Positions 7,833 through 15,199 of a stretch of 26,989 nucleotides of DNA are shown piece by piece (the first letter of the stretch is position 1; each line of letters begins with the position of its first letter). Position numbers and translations under genes: made by a program. The notes beneath the pieces were generated by a model. The model made no database searches. It saw only the letters and a list, made by a program, of their open reading frames with translations, and was not told the origin of the DNA. Origin of the DNA: Pseudomonadota bacterium (GTDB lineage: Bacteria > Pseudomonadota > Gammaproteobacteria > Burkholderiales > Burkholderiaceae_C); assembly GCA_023418355.1 (NCBI GenBank), contig JAEZZU010000343.1:1-26989 (forward strand), given 5' to 3'.

Positions 7833-8119
7833 GCAATCTGACGCTGATTCACTTCGTTCTTGCTGACGATCGCCACCAGCACGGCCCAGACGATGGCCAC
7901 CACCGCCACGCCCCAGTTGTTGTCGCCCATCTCCATGGACACAAAACTCAGCGGCAGCGCAATCAGCGCGCCCAGGCGAACAAAGCGGTTCAGGGTGAAG
8001 GCGCTCAGCCGGGCCTTGCACAGCAACAAGGCCACCAGGCTCGCAATGGCCAGGAAGGTGATGTAGAGAAAGGCATCGCCACCGTAAGGAGTGGCCCAGG
8101 TACGCAGAGATTCCATCAT
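7823..8119 (-). CDS. Small three-helix inner-membrane protein, unknown function
   Basis: About 98 residues, with three hydrophobic stretches: FLYITFLAIASLVALLL (near 17-33), LGALIALPLSFVSM (near 49-62) and WGVAVVAIVWAVLVAIV (near 68-84). The short basic tail ends in KK. I do not recognise the family. An open frame extends upstream to a TTG at 8161 but without a ribosome site. The ATG pair at 8119/8116 also lacks a strong one, so the start is uncertain. It lies 63 bases downstream of cobC on the same strand and could be the last gene of the cobS-cobC unit. Its stop codon lies within repeat copy B. Confidence 0.6.
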   Translation of the reverse strand: MMESLRTWATPYGGDAFLYITFLAIASLVALLLCKARLSAFTLNRFVRLGALIALPLSFVSMEMGDNNWGVAVVAIVWAVLVAIVSKNEVNQRQIAKK

Positions 8120-8182
8120 GCGTACATTGTGAGGCAGAAGAATTGCGCCGCGTGCCTGCAAGGCCTTGGCGCTGCGGGGACA

Positions 8183-8782
8183 TCAGCCCAGCGTCTGCAA
8201 AGCCACAGCGTGCATCTGCCACGGCAGTTGCTGCCAGCCACCATAGGCAGGGGCTGGCAGGCGCCAGTCGCCCGCTGTGGGCTGCGCCTGCCCGTACTGC
8301 AGCAGCCACTGCACGCAGCGCGCCACACCCGCATGCGTGACCCAGACCACATCACACTGGCCCCGCTGGCTGTCGTGCTGCCAGCTATCGCGCAAGGCCG
8401 TGCTCACGCGCTGCAGCATGGCAGACAGGCTTTCCCCACCGCCCGGCGCATGGCGGTACAAGTCCTGAGACCAGGCATCCACGGCGGCTTTGCCAATGTC
8501 ATTCCAGCTTTGGCCTTCCCACTGGCCAAAATGCATTTCCCGCAGCCGTGCATCAGGCACCAAATTGGCTTCTGAGGCTTGCAGCGCAAGCGCCAGATGC
8601 TCACATCTTTGCAAAGGGGAATAGCGCACCACAGCGCCTTGCGGCATCTGCGCCGCAAAACGCATGGCGGCCTGCAGGGTCTGGCCGTGGTCGGCGGGTA
8701 CATCGAGCTGCCCATAGCACACGCCCGGTGCAATCAAGGGCTGGGCATGGCGCAGCAGCCAGAGCGAAGCAGGCCTGCTCAT
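8183..8782 (-). CDS. cobC: Histidine phosphatase, probable alpha-ribazole phosphatase CobC
   Basis: 199 residues of the histidine phosphatase (phosphoglycerate mutase-like) superfamily. The catalytic RHA motif is at residues 11-13, followed by APGVCYGQLDVPAD, which is characteristic of CobC-type enzymes. MHFGQWEGQSW and the C-terminal VTHAGVARC contain the acid and second histidine. CobC removes the phosphate from alpha-ribazole-5'-phosphate, or from the cobalamin phosphate after CobS, in cobalamin loop assembly. ATG 8782 overlaps the TGA of cobS (ATGA), so the two are translationally coupled; this strongly supports the assignment over generic phosphatase activity. An upstream GTG (8791) is possible but less convincing. 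Confidence 0.87.
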   Translation of the reverse strand: MSRPASLWLLRHAQPLIAPGVCYGQLDVPADHGQTLQAAMRFAAQMPQGAVVRYSPLQRCEHLALALQASEANLVPDARLREMHFGQWEGQSWNDIGKAAVDAWSQDLYRHAPGGGESLSAMLQRVSTALRDSWQHDSQRGQCDVVWVTHAGVARCVQWLLQYGQAQPTAGDWRLPAPAYGGWQQLPWQMHAVALQTLG

Positions 8783-9594
8783 GCCGCGCACCGCGCCAGC
8801 ACCACGCCAGCGGCCAGATACATGCCCAGCTCACACAGCTGCTGCGTAGCCCCCAGACAGTCGCCCGTCATGCCGCCGAGGCGGCGCTGAAAACGCCAGC
8901 CCATATAGCCCGTGACCACCACGGCCATCAGCAGCCCGGCCACCACGACTGTCCAGCCCAGATAAGCCCACAGCGCCACCACGGCAGGCAGACACCAGAG
9001 CAGGCCGGTGATCACCCCACGCCAGCACAAAGGCTGGCCCGCAATGTGCAGCGTCTTGGACGTGGCAGGCAGGCTCACATGGCGCAGCACGCGCATCAGC
9101 ATCAAGGGCGCGCCGCGCGAGAGCACATGGGTGCAGCACAGCAGCAGTGCGCCAGCGGCCATGTCGATAGACAGCAGCAGCGCCAGCAGCACCACCTTGG
9201 TCAGCAGCCCCATGCACAGCGCCATCACGCCGTAAGCGCCCAGGCGGGAGTCCTTCATCACCTCCAGCGCACGCTCGGCAGGCAGATGCCCGCCCAGCCC
9301 GTCCGCCACATCGGCCATGCCGTCTTCATGAAAACCGCCAGTGGCACACAGCGTTGCCACGGTGCTCAGCACTGCCGCCACCCAGGGCAACATGGGCTGC
9401 CCTGGCAGCACGTAGTTGCACGCCAGCACCACGGCAGCCGCCAGCAGGCCAACCAGCCAGCCCACGCCCGGCAGATGCGCGGCGCTGGCGCGCTGCAGCT
9501 CAGGGCTCCAGCCCACCCAGGCAGCCAGCCGCCCCGTGACCGGGATGCGACTGAAGAACTGCACAGCCAAAAGAAAATGACGCAATGCCTGCAT
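8779..9594 (-). CDS. cobS: Adenosylcobinamide-GDP ribazoletransferase (cobalamin synthase)
   Basis: A 271-residue polytopic inner-membrane protein. CobS joins adenosylcobinamide-GDP to alpha-ribazole (or its phosphate) in the final assembly of cobalamin. The N-terminal FLLAVQFFSRIPV and the Asp/His-rich motif GGFHEDGMADVADGLGGH, the proposed metal and substrate site, are diagnostic. They are followed by several hydrophobic helices and the short DSRLGAYG block. Length is as usual (~250-270). It overlaps cobC by four bases. No other cob gene and no cobalamin riboswitch-like element is visible, so the rest of the pathway must be elsewhere. The region before it (9595-9702) is occupied by a palindromic repeat, and I see no clear promoter. 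Confidence 0.93.
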   Translation of the reverse strand: MQALRHFLLAVQFFSRIPVTGRLAAWVGWSPELQRASAAHLPGVGWLVGLLAAAVVLACNYVLPGQPMLPWVAAVLSTVATLCATGGFHEDGMADVADGLGGHLPAERALEVMKDSRLGAYGVMALCMGLLTKVVLLALLLSIDMAAGALLLCCTHVLSRGAPLMLMRVLRHVSLPATSKTLHIAGQPLCWRGVITGLLWCLPAVVALWAYLGWTVVVAGLLMAVVVTGYMGWRFQRRLGGMTGDCLGATQQLCELGMYLAAGVVLARCAA

Positions 9595-9599
9595 GAATC

Positions 9600-9692
9600 A
9601 AAAAAAGGAGCTGCTCTCGCTTATCTATAAATACTTTGCAAGCACTTTGATTTGCTAACTGTTGATAGACAAGCGCAAGCCGCTCCGTTTTT
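9600..9692. repeat. Dispersed palindromic repeat, copy C
   Basis: The left arm with GGAGCTGCTCTCGCTTATC (9607-9625) and right arm CAAGCGCAAGCCGCTCCGTT (9670-9689) are imperfect inverted copies and match the elements near 7741 and 21862. It fills the gap between ilvA and cobS. No rho-independent terminator is obvious besides this structure. Confidence 0.65.
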
Positions 9693-9702
9693 AGTAGTCT
9701 AC

Positions 9703-11262
9703 CTACTTCAGGAACAGCTGATAGGCCGGGTTATGGGTTTCCTCCACCCAGGGGTAGCCCAGCTGCTTGAGGAAGGTTTCAAACTTCTTGCTGTCCTTGG
9801 CGGGCACCTGCATGCCCACCAGAATGCGGCCATAGTCTGCGCCCTGATTGCGGTAGTGGAACAGCGAGATGTTCCAGGTCGGCGCCATCAGGCTCAGGAA
9901 CTTGAACAGTGCTCCGGGGCGCTCGGGGAAGACAAAGCGCAGCAGGCGCTCGTCCTGCGCCAGCGGCGAGTGGCCGCCCACCATGTGGCGCAGGTGTTCC
10001 TTGGCCATTTCGTCAAAGGTCAGGTCCAGCGCGGCAAAGCCCTGCTTTTCAAAATGCTTGGCGATTTTTTCGCTCTCGCCCTTCGCATTGGTGGTCAGGC
10101 CCACAAACACATGGGCCTTGCTGTCGTGGCTGATGCGGTAGTTGAACTCCGTCACATTGCGCGCGCCACCAGGGAGCTTGCCCACCACTTCACAGAAACG
10201 CTTGAAGCTGCCACGCTCTTCCGGAATGGTCACGGCAAACAGGGCTTCACGCTCTTCACCCACTTCTGCGCGCTCAGCCACAAAGCGCAGGCGGTCAAAA
10301 TTCATGTTCGCGCCACACAAAATGGCTGCGTAGGTCTCGCCCTTGGTCTTGTGCTTGGCCACATACTGCTTGATGGCTGCTACCGCCAGCGCGCCGGAGG
10401 GCTCCACAATGGAGCGCGTATCCACAAAGATGTCCTTGATGGCCGCGCAGACCTGGTCGCTATCCACCTCGATGTAGTCATCCACCAGTCCCTTGGCAAT
10501 GCGGAAGGTTTCCTCGCCCACCAGCTTGACCGCTGTGCCATCGGAGAACAGGCCCACATCGGACAGCTCCACCCGCTCACCGGCCTGCACGGACTGCAGC
10601 ATGGCGTTGGAATCCTTGGTCTGCACGCCAATCACCTTGATCTCTGGGCGCACAGCCTTGATGTAGTTGGCCACGCCAGAAATCAGGCCACCGCCACCAA
10701 TCGCCACAAACACCGCATCCAGACGAGGGCTGCCCAGCTTTTGCAGCTGGCTGAGCATTTCCATGGCAATCGTGCCCTGGCCGGCAATCACGTCCGGATC
10801 GTCAAACGGGTGGATAAAGGTCATGCCCTGCTCTTTTTGCAGCTTGACCGAGTACTTGTAGGCGTCCGAATAGCTGTCACCAGCCAGCACCACTTCACCA
10901 CCGAGCGCCGCCACCGCATCCACCTTCACCTGGGGCGTGGTCGTAGGCATCACGATCACAGCGCGGCAGCCCAGCTTTTTCGCACCCAGCGCCACGCCCT
11001 GTGCATGGTTGCCCGCCGAGGCACAGATCACGCCCTTGGCCAGCTGCTCCTGCGAGAGGTTGGCCATCTTGTTGTAAGCCCCGCGCAGCTTGAAGCTGAA
11101 CACCGGCTGCTGGTCTTCGCGCTTGAGCAGCACCTTGTTGTGCAGGCGGCGGCTCAGATTCCTGGCGGGTTCGAGATCTGACTCAATCGCCACGTCGTAC
11201 ACGCGAGCATTCAGAATTTTTGTCAGGTAATCAAAAGGCGTGAGTGTCTGTTTCTGCGTCAT
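9703..11262 (-). CDS. ilvA: Threonine ammonia-lyase, biosynthetic
   Basis: 519 residues, the usual length of long-form biosynthetic threonine deaminase. It converts L-threonine to 2-oxobutanoate and ammonia, the first committed step of isoleucine synthesis. The PLP domain carries FSFKLRGAYNKM with the Schiff-base lysine at 58, SAGNHAQGVA, and the glycine-rich phosphate loop AIGGGGLISG. The C-terminal ~180 residues hold two ACT-like regulatory domains (EREALFAVTIPEERGSFKRF and DERLLRFVFPERPGALFKFL), implying allosteric control by isoleucine/valine. The frame is open to 11352, but ATG 11262 starts the conserved MTQKQTLTPFDYL and is the better start. A -10-like TATGAT lies about 60 bases upstream (11320-11325). 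Further upstream is a candidate structured RNA with a terminator on the same strand, which could be an attenuating leader. Confidence 0.95.
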   Translation of the reverse strand: MTQKQTLTPFDYLTKILNARVYDVAIESDLEPARNLSRRLHNKVLLKREDQQPVFSFKLRGAYNKMANLSQEQLAKGVICASAGNHAQGVALGAKKLGCRAVIVMPTTTPQVKVDAVAALGGEVVLAGDSYSDAYKYSVKLQKEQGMTFIHPFDDPDVIAGQGTIAMEMLSQLQKLGSPRLDAVFVAIGGGGLISGVANYIKAVRPEIKVIGVQTKDSNAMLQSVQAGERVELSDVGLFSDGTAVKLVGEETFRIAKGLVDDYIEVDSDQVCAAIKDIFVDTRSIVEPSGALAVAAIKQYVAKHKTKGETYAAILCGANMNFDRLRFVAERAEVGEEREALFAVTIPEERGSFKRFCEVVGKLPGGARNVTEFNYRISHDSKAHVFVGLTTNAKGESEKIAKHFEKQGFAALDLTFDEMAKEHLRHMVGGHSPLAQDERLLRFVFPERPGALFKFLSLMAPTWNISLFHYRNQGADYGRILVGMQVPAKDSKKFETFLKQLGYPWVEETHNPAYQLFLK

Positions 11263-11380
11263 ACAGTGACCAAGCAAGCGGTATCCGGTGAGCGCGGCAT
11301 ACGCCACGCAAAAGAACCCATCATAGGCACTCACGGCAGCGCCAACCATCACCGTGCTGCAACGCCCCCATCGTCAGGGC

Positions 11381-11408
11381 AAAAAAAAGCCCCGAGCCGC
11401 TGGGGCTT
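11381..11408 (-). terminator. Rho-independent terminator of the candidate small RNA
   Basis: On the minus strand, AAGCCCC (11408-11402) pairs with GGGGCTT (11393-11387) across an 8-base loop and is followed by eight T. A second AGCCCC just upstream on that strand (11414-11409 region) could compete for the same GGGGCT arm, which would allow a switch. Confidence 0.85.
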
Positions 11409-11505
11409 GGGGCTGAATCCACCGTTAGAGGAGGTGGAGGAGACAACTGGTGCGCTACAGTCTGAACTGTGGTGTGTCGCTTGCCTGACAAGCGATTAAC
11501 GCGAA
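11381..11505 (-). ncRNA. Candidate structured small RNA (or ilvA attenuator leader)
   Basis: About 125 bases between a good promoter and a strong terminator on the minus strand, with no usable start codon. Four consecutive stem-loops can be drawn. Stem 1 is TCGCTTG/CAAGCGA (11495-11489 with 11483-11477). Stem 2 is ACAGT/ACTGT (11470-11466 with 11461-11457). Stem 3 is TCCACC/GGTGGA (11438-11433 with 11423-11418), with a CU-rich loop TCCTCTAAC. The fourth is the terminator hairpin. The CU-rich stretch TCTCCTCCACCTCCTC resembles the anti-Shine-Dalgarno seeds of several bacterial regulatory RNAs. It lies upstream of ilvA and divergent from the osmC-family gene, so either a free trans-acting RNA or a leader controlling read-through into ilvA is possible. 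Confidence 0.55.
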
Positions 11506-11511
11506 GCCGAA

Positions 11512-11540
11512 ATTGTACGGCGTTTCATGCTGCGCCGCAA
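11512..11540 (-). promoter_or_regulatory. Putative sigma-70 promoter of the candidate small RNA
   Basis: On the minus strand, TTGCGG (11540-11535), 17 bases, TACAAT (11517-11512). It has the right spacing and points towards the structured region, with a predicted start near 11505. Confidence 0.55.
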
Positions 11541-11550
11541 CAAGATTTCA

Positions 11551-11603
11551 ATGTTTACTGAAATTCCAGATATCCCAGTGTGGACAATGAATTCCGTAAA
11601 CAT
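11551..11603. repeat. Inverted repeat in the osmC-family gene upstream region
   Basis: Perfect 8-base arms ATGTTTAC (11551-11558) and GTAAACAT (11596-11603), extended imperfectly inward by GAA/TTC-rich bases, separated by 37 bases. The left arm also sits inside a local dyad ATTTCA-N8-TGAAAT (11545-11564). It lies 36-90 bases before the osmC-family start, so it is a candidate operator or leader structure. Confidence 0.35.
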
Positions 11604-11639
11604 CCGTTCTTTCAAAGCAATTGCACAGGAGAAATCACT

Positions 11640-12089
11640 ATGGAATGCACCGTCAGCTGGACCGGCGCAACAGGCACCCGCTCGGGTATGGGCTTTATCG
11701 CTGAAACCGGCAGCGGCCACGTCCTCGCCATGGATGGTGCGCCCGATGAGCGCAACCCCGCCAATGGCGGCCAGAACCTGGCCCCACGCCCCATGGAAGC
11801 GCTGCTGGCAGGCACCGGCGGCTGCACGGCCTACGACGTGGTCCTGATCCTCAAGCGCGGCCGCCACGACGTGCGCGGCTGCAGCGTGAAGCTCGAAGCC
11901 GAGCGCGCTGAAGTGGAACCCAAGGTCTTTACCAAGATCAATATGCACTTCACCGTGACCGGCAAGGGCATCCCCGCCGCCGCCGTCGAACGCGCCATCG
12001 CCATGAGCCACGAGAAATACTGCTCCGCCAGCATCATGCTGGGCAAGACCGCAGAGATCACTACCAGCTTTGAGCTGATTGAGGCCTGA
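11640..12089 (+). CDS. OsmC/Ohr family protein (thiol peroxidase-like)
   Basis: 149 residues, cytoplasmic, with the OsmC alpha/beta fold pattern. The two redox cysteines of the family are present, in GTGGCTAYDVV (near residue 61) and HEKYCSASIML (near 126). OsmC/Ohr proteins reduce organic hydroperoxides with this Cys pair. It looks closer to the YhfA-like OsmC branch (MECTVSWTG start, PMEALLAG) than to classical Ohr. An upstream in-frame GTG at 11580 exists, but ATG 11640 has a perfect AGGAGA (11627-11632) at 7-base spacing and begins the conserved part. It is monocistronic, with a terminator 43 bases after the stop. Confidence 0.88.
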   Translation: MECTVSWTGATGTRSGMGFIAETGSGHVLAMDGAPDERNPANGGQNLAPRPMEALLAGTGGCTAYDVVLILKRGRHDVRGCSVKLEAERAEVEPKVFTKINMHFTVTGKGIPAAAVERAIAMSHEKYCSASIMLGKTAEITTSFELIEA

Positions 12090-12131
12090 CACGGCAACAA
12101 CGGTCGGCATCAACAACTGATCTGTACGCAC

Positions 12132-12157
12132 AAGCGCCTATATGGCGCTTTTTTTTA
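12132..12157 (+). terminator. Rho-independent terminator after the osmC-family gene
   Basis: Stem AAGCGCC (12132-12138) / GGCGCTT (12144-12150) followed by a run of T to about 12157. Confidence 0.9.
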
Positions 12158-12331
12158 TTTGTGCGCGATGGCCATGAATTTCATGAAAGTATCCACACAC
12201 TTTCTTCGCACCAAAGAATGTAAGCAAATGTCATGAGCCCTGCATTCATGAACCGCCAAGCAGCCCTGATTCCCTGTGTTGCACCAAGACAACAAAAACC
12301 GCCGTTTTTTGCGTCGTGACATGGTTTTTCT

Positions 12332-12360
12332 TTGCGCAAGACGGCCCTCTCTGGTGCAAT
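12332..12360 (+). promoter_or_regulatory. Putative sigma-70 promoter of the first porin gene
   Basis: TTGCGC (12332-12337), 17 bases, TGCAAT (12355-12360). The predicted transcript has a leader of about 97 bases with a small hairpin TGCAG-CAA-CTGCA (12397-12409). Long structured leaders are usual targets for small RNAs in porin mRNAs. The rest of the 374-base gap (12158-12331) has TTCATGA-containing AT-rich sequence but no gene I can support. Confidence 0.45.
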
Positions 12361-12463
12361 AGCCAGCAACTTCCCCACCAGGAGGTTGGCGCGTCTTGCA
12401 GCAACTGCACCGCTTTATGCACCAGGCCCTGCAATGCGCCTTCAACAAACCTTGGAGTATCAA

Positions 12464-13603
12464 ATGAAGAAATCTCTGATCGCTTTGGCAGCTGTTGCTG
12501 CTTCCGGCGCCGCAATGGCTCAATCTTCCGTGACCCTGTACGGTGTTGTGGACACTTCCGTTGGCTACGTGAAGGGCGCAGAAAGCGTTTCCGGCCTGCT
12601 GAACAACGGCAACAGCACCAGCCGTCTGGGCTTCCGCGGCGTGGAAGACCTGGGTAACGGCCTGAAGGCTGAATTCGTTCTGGAAGGCCAAGTGGATCCT
12701 GACAACGGCGGTGACGGCTTCAACTTCAAGCGTCAGTCGACCGTAGGTCTGGCTGGTGAATTCGGTCAAGTGCGTCTGGGCCGTGCTCTGACTGCATCCT
12801 ACAACGCCGTAAGCCGTTACGACGTGTTTGGTACAGTGGGTCTGGGTTCTTCCCTGATGTGGTCTACAGGCGCCGCCACTGTGACAGCAGAGCAGCTGTT
12901 TGGCGGCAATGCCGCTGACGCCGTCAAGACTGCTGGCTACCAAAACCGCGCCAACAACATGGTGAGCTATATCTCCCCCAGCTTTGCTGGCTTCAAGTTC
13001 GGCGTTGACTACGGTTTTGGCGAACAAAGCAGCAGCCGTGATGGCCGCTACTGGGGCTTTGGCGCAACCTATGACAACGGCCCTCTGAGCTTGGGCCTGG
13101 GTTATGATCGCCTGAACAACCTGACTGCTTCTTGGGAAGCAGTTGCTCCTAGCACAGAGTTCATCGATGCCCAAGTTGATGCCAAGACATGGCATGTGGG
13201 TGGTAGCTACGACTTCGGCGTAGCCAAGATCGCTGCTGCTTACAAGCAACAGACCAATGCTGCCGACTTGGATTGGAATGACGGCACCGATGATTTTGAA
13301 GAGTCTCGCAAGCAGAAGATCAAGTCCTACCTGCTGGGTGTTTCCGCTCCTGTGGGTGCCGCTGGTGTTGTGAAGGCTTCCTACAACAACTACAAGTGGT
13401 CTGACAGCTCCGCCAAGGCACAGCAATTTGCTCTGGGCTACGTTCACAGCCTGTCCAAGCGCACTGCTGTGTACGGCACATACGCTTACATCAAGAACAA
13501 GAATGGTGCTGACCTGTCTCTGAACAGCGCCTTCTCTGCTGCTGGCCTGAAGGACGGCAAGAAGCAACAAGGTATCCAAGTTGGCGTTCGCCACGCTTTC
13601 TAA
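12464..13603 (+). CDS. Gram-negative porin (Omp32-like, general diffusion porin)
   Basis: 379 residues. A Sec signal peptide covers residues 1-20 (MKKSLIALAA...AMAQ), and mature SSVTLYGVVDTSVGYV is typical of betaproteobacterial trimeric porins. A 16-strand barrel is expected. The chain ends in VGVRHAF, the C-terminal Phe signal for BAM insertion. The block LGFRGVEDLGNGLKAEFVLEGQ and RQSTVGLAGEFGQVRLGR are family signatures. ATG 12464 follows GGAG with normal spacing; the longer frame from 12332 has no support. Codon use is strongly biased, as expected for a highly expressed outer-membrane protein. It has its own promoter and terminator. Confidence 0.95.
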   Translation: MKKSLIALAAVAASGAAMAQSSVTLYGVVDTSVGYVKGAESVSGLLNNGNSTSRLGFRGVEDLGNGLKAEFVLEGQVDPDNGGDGFNFKRQSTVGLAGEFGQVRLGRALTASYNAVSRYDVFGTVGLGSSLMWSTGAATVTAEQLFGGNAADAVKTAGYQNRANNMVSYISPSFAGFKFGVDYGFGEQSSSRDGRYWGFGATYDNGPLSLGLGYDRLNNLTASWEAVAPSTEFIDAQVDAKTWHVGGSYDFGVAKIAAAYKQQTNAADLDWNDGTDDFEESRKQKIKSYLLGVSAPVGAAGVVKASYNNYKWSDSSAKAQQFALGYVHSLSKRTAVYGTYAYIKNKNGADLSLNSAFSAAGLKDGKKQQGIQVGVRHAF

Positions 13604-13642
13604 TTGGTTGCAGGCTTAGGCCTGCTGCTGATGAAGCAATCA

Positions 13643-13667
13643 AAGCCAGCCTTCGGGCTGGCTTTTT
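13643..13667 (+). terminator. Rho-independent terminator after the first porin gene
   Basis: Stem AAGCCAGC / GCTGGCTT around a CTTCGG loop, followed by a T-run ending near 13667. Confidence 0.92.
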
Positions 13668-13693
13668 TGCGTTTGGCTTTTGGCAGGCCAAGG

Positions 13694-13712
13694 GAAAACC
13701 AGCGTGGTTTTC
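13694..13712. promoter_or_regulatory. Perfect 8-base dyad, candidate operator of the second porin gene
   Basis: GAAAACCA (13694-13701), GCG, TGGTTTTC (13705-13712). It is immediately followed by a smaller dyad ATGC-CAGT-GCAT (13713-13724). It lies about 90 bases before the second porin start, and no transcription factor can be named. Confidence 0.35.
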
Positions 13713-13803
13713 ATGCCAGTGCATCTTTTCGAACGCATGTGCTTTTCTAGAATGGTTTTTGCACCCATACCTATTCATTGGTTTGAAATCAAGGAGACAA
13801 AAG

Positions 13804-15153
13804 ATGCAAAAAACAATTCTGGGAGCAGCCATTGCCGCCATCTGCGGCCTTGGCACATCCGCCGCCATGGCACAGCAAGCGTCTACCAGCAAGGTAGAAC
13901 TGTGGGGTATTGCTGATGCAGCGATCCGCCACACCAACAACGAAGGTCCCAACAAAGGCAGCTTGACCAAAATGATGGGCGGCGGCATGTCCCAGAGCCG
14001 CTGGGGTATCAATGTGGAGGAAGACCTGGGCGGCGGCACAAAGGCACTGGTGCATCTGGAACACCGTTTTAATCTGGACACCGGGGAAAAGAATGCCAAC
14101 GATCCTTTCTTCCAGCTGTCCTATGTGGGCCTGCAAGGGCCCTATGGCCGCCTGACCATGGGCCGCCAGTGGAACGTGCTGTTTGATGTGGTTTCTTCCA
14201 CCTATGCCTCCTTCCCCTATTCGCCCTATATGGATGCCTATAAGCCAGAGCTGGGCATGGCAGCAGGTGCTCGTACCAGCAATGTGCTGAAATATATGCT
14301 CGCAACCCCTGACCGCAGCTGGGTGGGTTCGCTGCAATATTCTTTTGCTGAAGGCAATAACACCAAAGCTGTAGAAAGCGCAGCAGTACGCTTTGGTGAA
14401 AGTGCTTTAGCAGGAGGCACCCCAGGAGCTTTGCAAGCTGTCCCGCTAGGCATGGGTTATGAAGCTCAAGTTGACGGATTAATTAAAAATGTAGATCCCA
14501 ATAATCCAGCGCCAGGCACAGAAGGCTTAATAAACAGTGTTAAATCGTCAGCCGCTGGTGCACTGAAAACAGCCGGTGGTTTTCTACGTTATTCCAAAGA
14601 TGGGATTTCTTTGGGCGGCGGTTATTTACGCACCCACCTACCAGGCAAAACAAAGCTCGATGCTTGGACATTGGGAGGTTCTTACCGAAAAGACAAGCTG
14701 TACATCAATGCGGGCTATGGGGTAAACAAGGTTAAACGCCCTACCTTTAATGGAAGCAATATACAAGATTACGTAGAGTACGCTGCCAGCATGTATGTAG
14801 ACCAGCAAGTGCTGAATGCCTTCTGGGAAGGCCAGACCAATGGTGGCTTCCAGGCTGGAAATGCTGATAAGCGCACCATGTACAAGCTAGGCTTTGGCTA
14901 TCAAATCACCCCTCAAATCAATGCAGGAGTGCACTACTACCATGCCAAGCAAAAAGGTTCTGTCGACGGAAGATCCAATGGCAAGGCTGACTTTATGGTG
15001 GCACTGGCCAATTACGCCTTCAGCAAGCGCACCGATGCCTACTTTGGTGTAGACCACACCAAGGTACGTGGTGGAGAGGATATGTATCTAGACAAGACCA
15101 GCAAAGCCCGCAGCCGCACCGGTATTACCGTTGGCCTGCGCCATCGCTTCTAA
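13804..15153 (+). CDS. Gram-negative porin, second paralogue, larger
   Basis: 449 residues, about 70 longer than its neighbour. Signal peptide 1-23 (MQKTILGAAIAAICGLGTSAAMAQ region). The mature part begins with KVELWGIADAAIRH, and the protein ends GLRHRF with the C-terminal Phe. Porin signatures SRWGINVEEDLGGGTKALVHLEHRF and YGRLTMGRQWNVLFDV are present. ATG 13804 follows AAGGAG (13792-13797); the frame from 13759 has no better site. The segment about 14340-14800 (residues ~180-330) is richer in A/T and in codons such as TTA and ATA than the rest of the gene. Substrate is unknown; it is probably differently regulated from the first porin, given its separate upstream region. Confidence 0.93.
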   Translation: MQKTILGAAIAAICGLGTSAAMAQQASTSKVELWGIADAAIRHTNNEGPNKGSLTKMMGGGMSQSRWGINVEEDLGGGTKALVHLEHRFNLDTGEKNANDPFFQLSYVGLQGPYGRLTMGRQWNVLFDVVSSTYASFPYSPYMDAYKPELGMAAGARTSNVLKYMLATPDRSWVGSLQYSFAEGNNTKAVESAAVRFGESALAGGTPGALQAVPLGMGYEAQVDGLIKNVDPNNPAPGTEGLINSVKSSAAGALKTAGGFLRYSKDGISLGGGYLRTHLPGKTKLDAWTLGGSYRKDKLYINAGYGVNKVKRPTFNGSNIQDYVEYAASMYVDQQVLNAFWEGQTNGGFQAGNADKRTMYKLGFGYQITPQINAGVHYYHAKQKGSVDGRSNGKADFMVALANYAFSKRTDAYFGVDHTKVRGGEDMYLDKTSKARSRTGITVGLRHRF

Positions 15154-15170
15154 TACCTAAGAGGCAAAAT

Positions 15171-15197
15171 AAAAAACCGGCTTTGTGCCGGTTTTTT
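15171..15197. terminator. Bidirectional terminator between second porin and RpiR-type regulator
   Basis: AAAACCGG (15173-15180), 7-base loop, CCGGTTTT (15188-15195), with A-run before and T-run after. It lies 17 bases after the porin stop and 3 bases beyond the regulator stop, serving both convergent genes. Confidence 0.9.
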
Positions 15198-15199
15198 AT

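Noticed and set aside
8120..8161. TTG at 8161 as start of the small membrane protein
   Set aside because: No ribosome site at proper distance, and the additional residues do not look like part of a membrane protein.
9595..9702. Cobalamin riboswitch upstream of cobS
   Set aside because: The gap is occupied by a dispersed repeat and is too short; no B12-box-like element was seen.
12298..12312. AAAAAC-CGCC-GTTTTT dyad resembling a terminator
   Set aside because: The stem is A/T-only apart from one pair per arm, and no gene ends nearby; the real terminator is at 12132-12157.
12155..13594. 479-residue minus-strand open frame opposite the first porin
   Set aside because: Shadow caused by the biased codon use of the porin gene; the translation has no domain signals.
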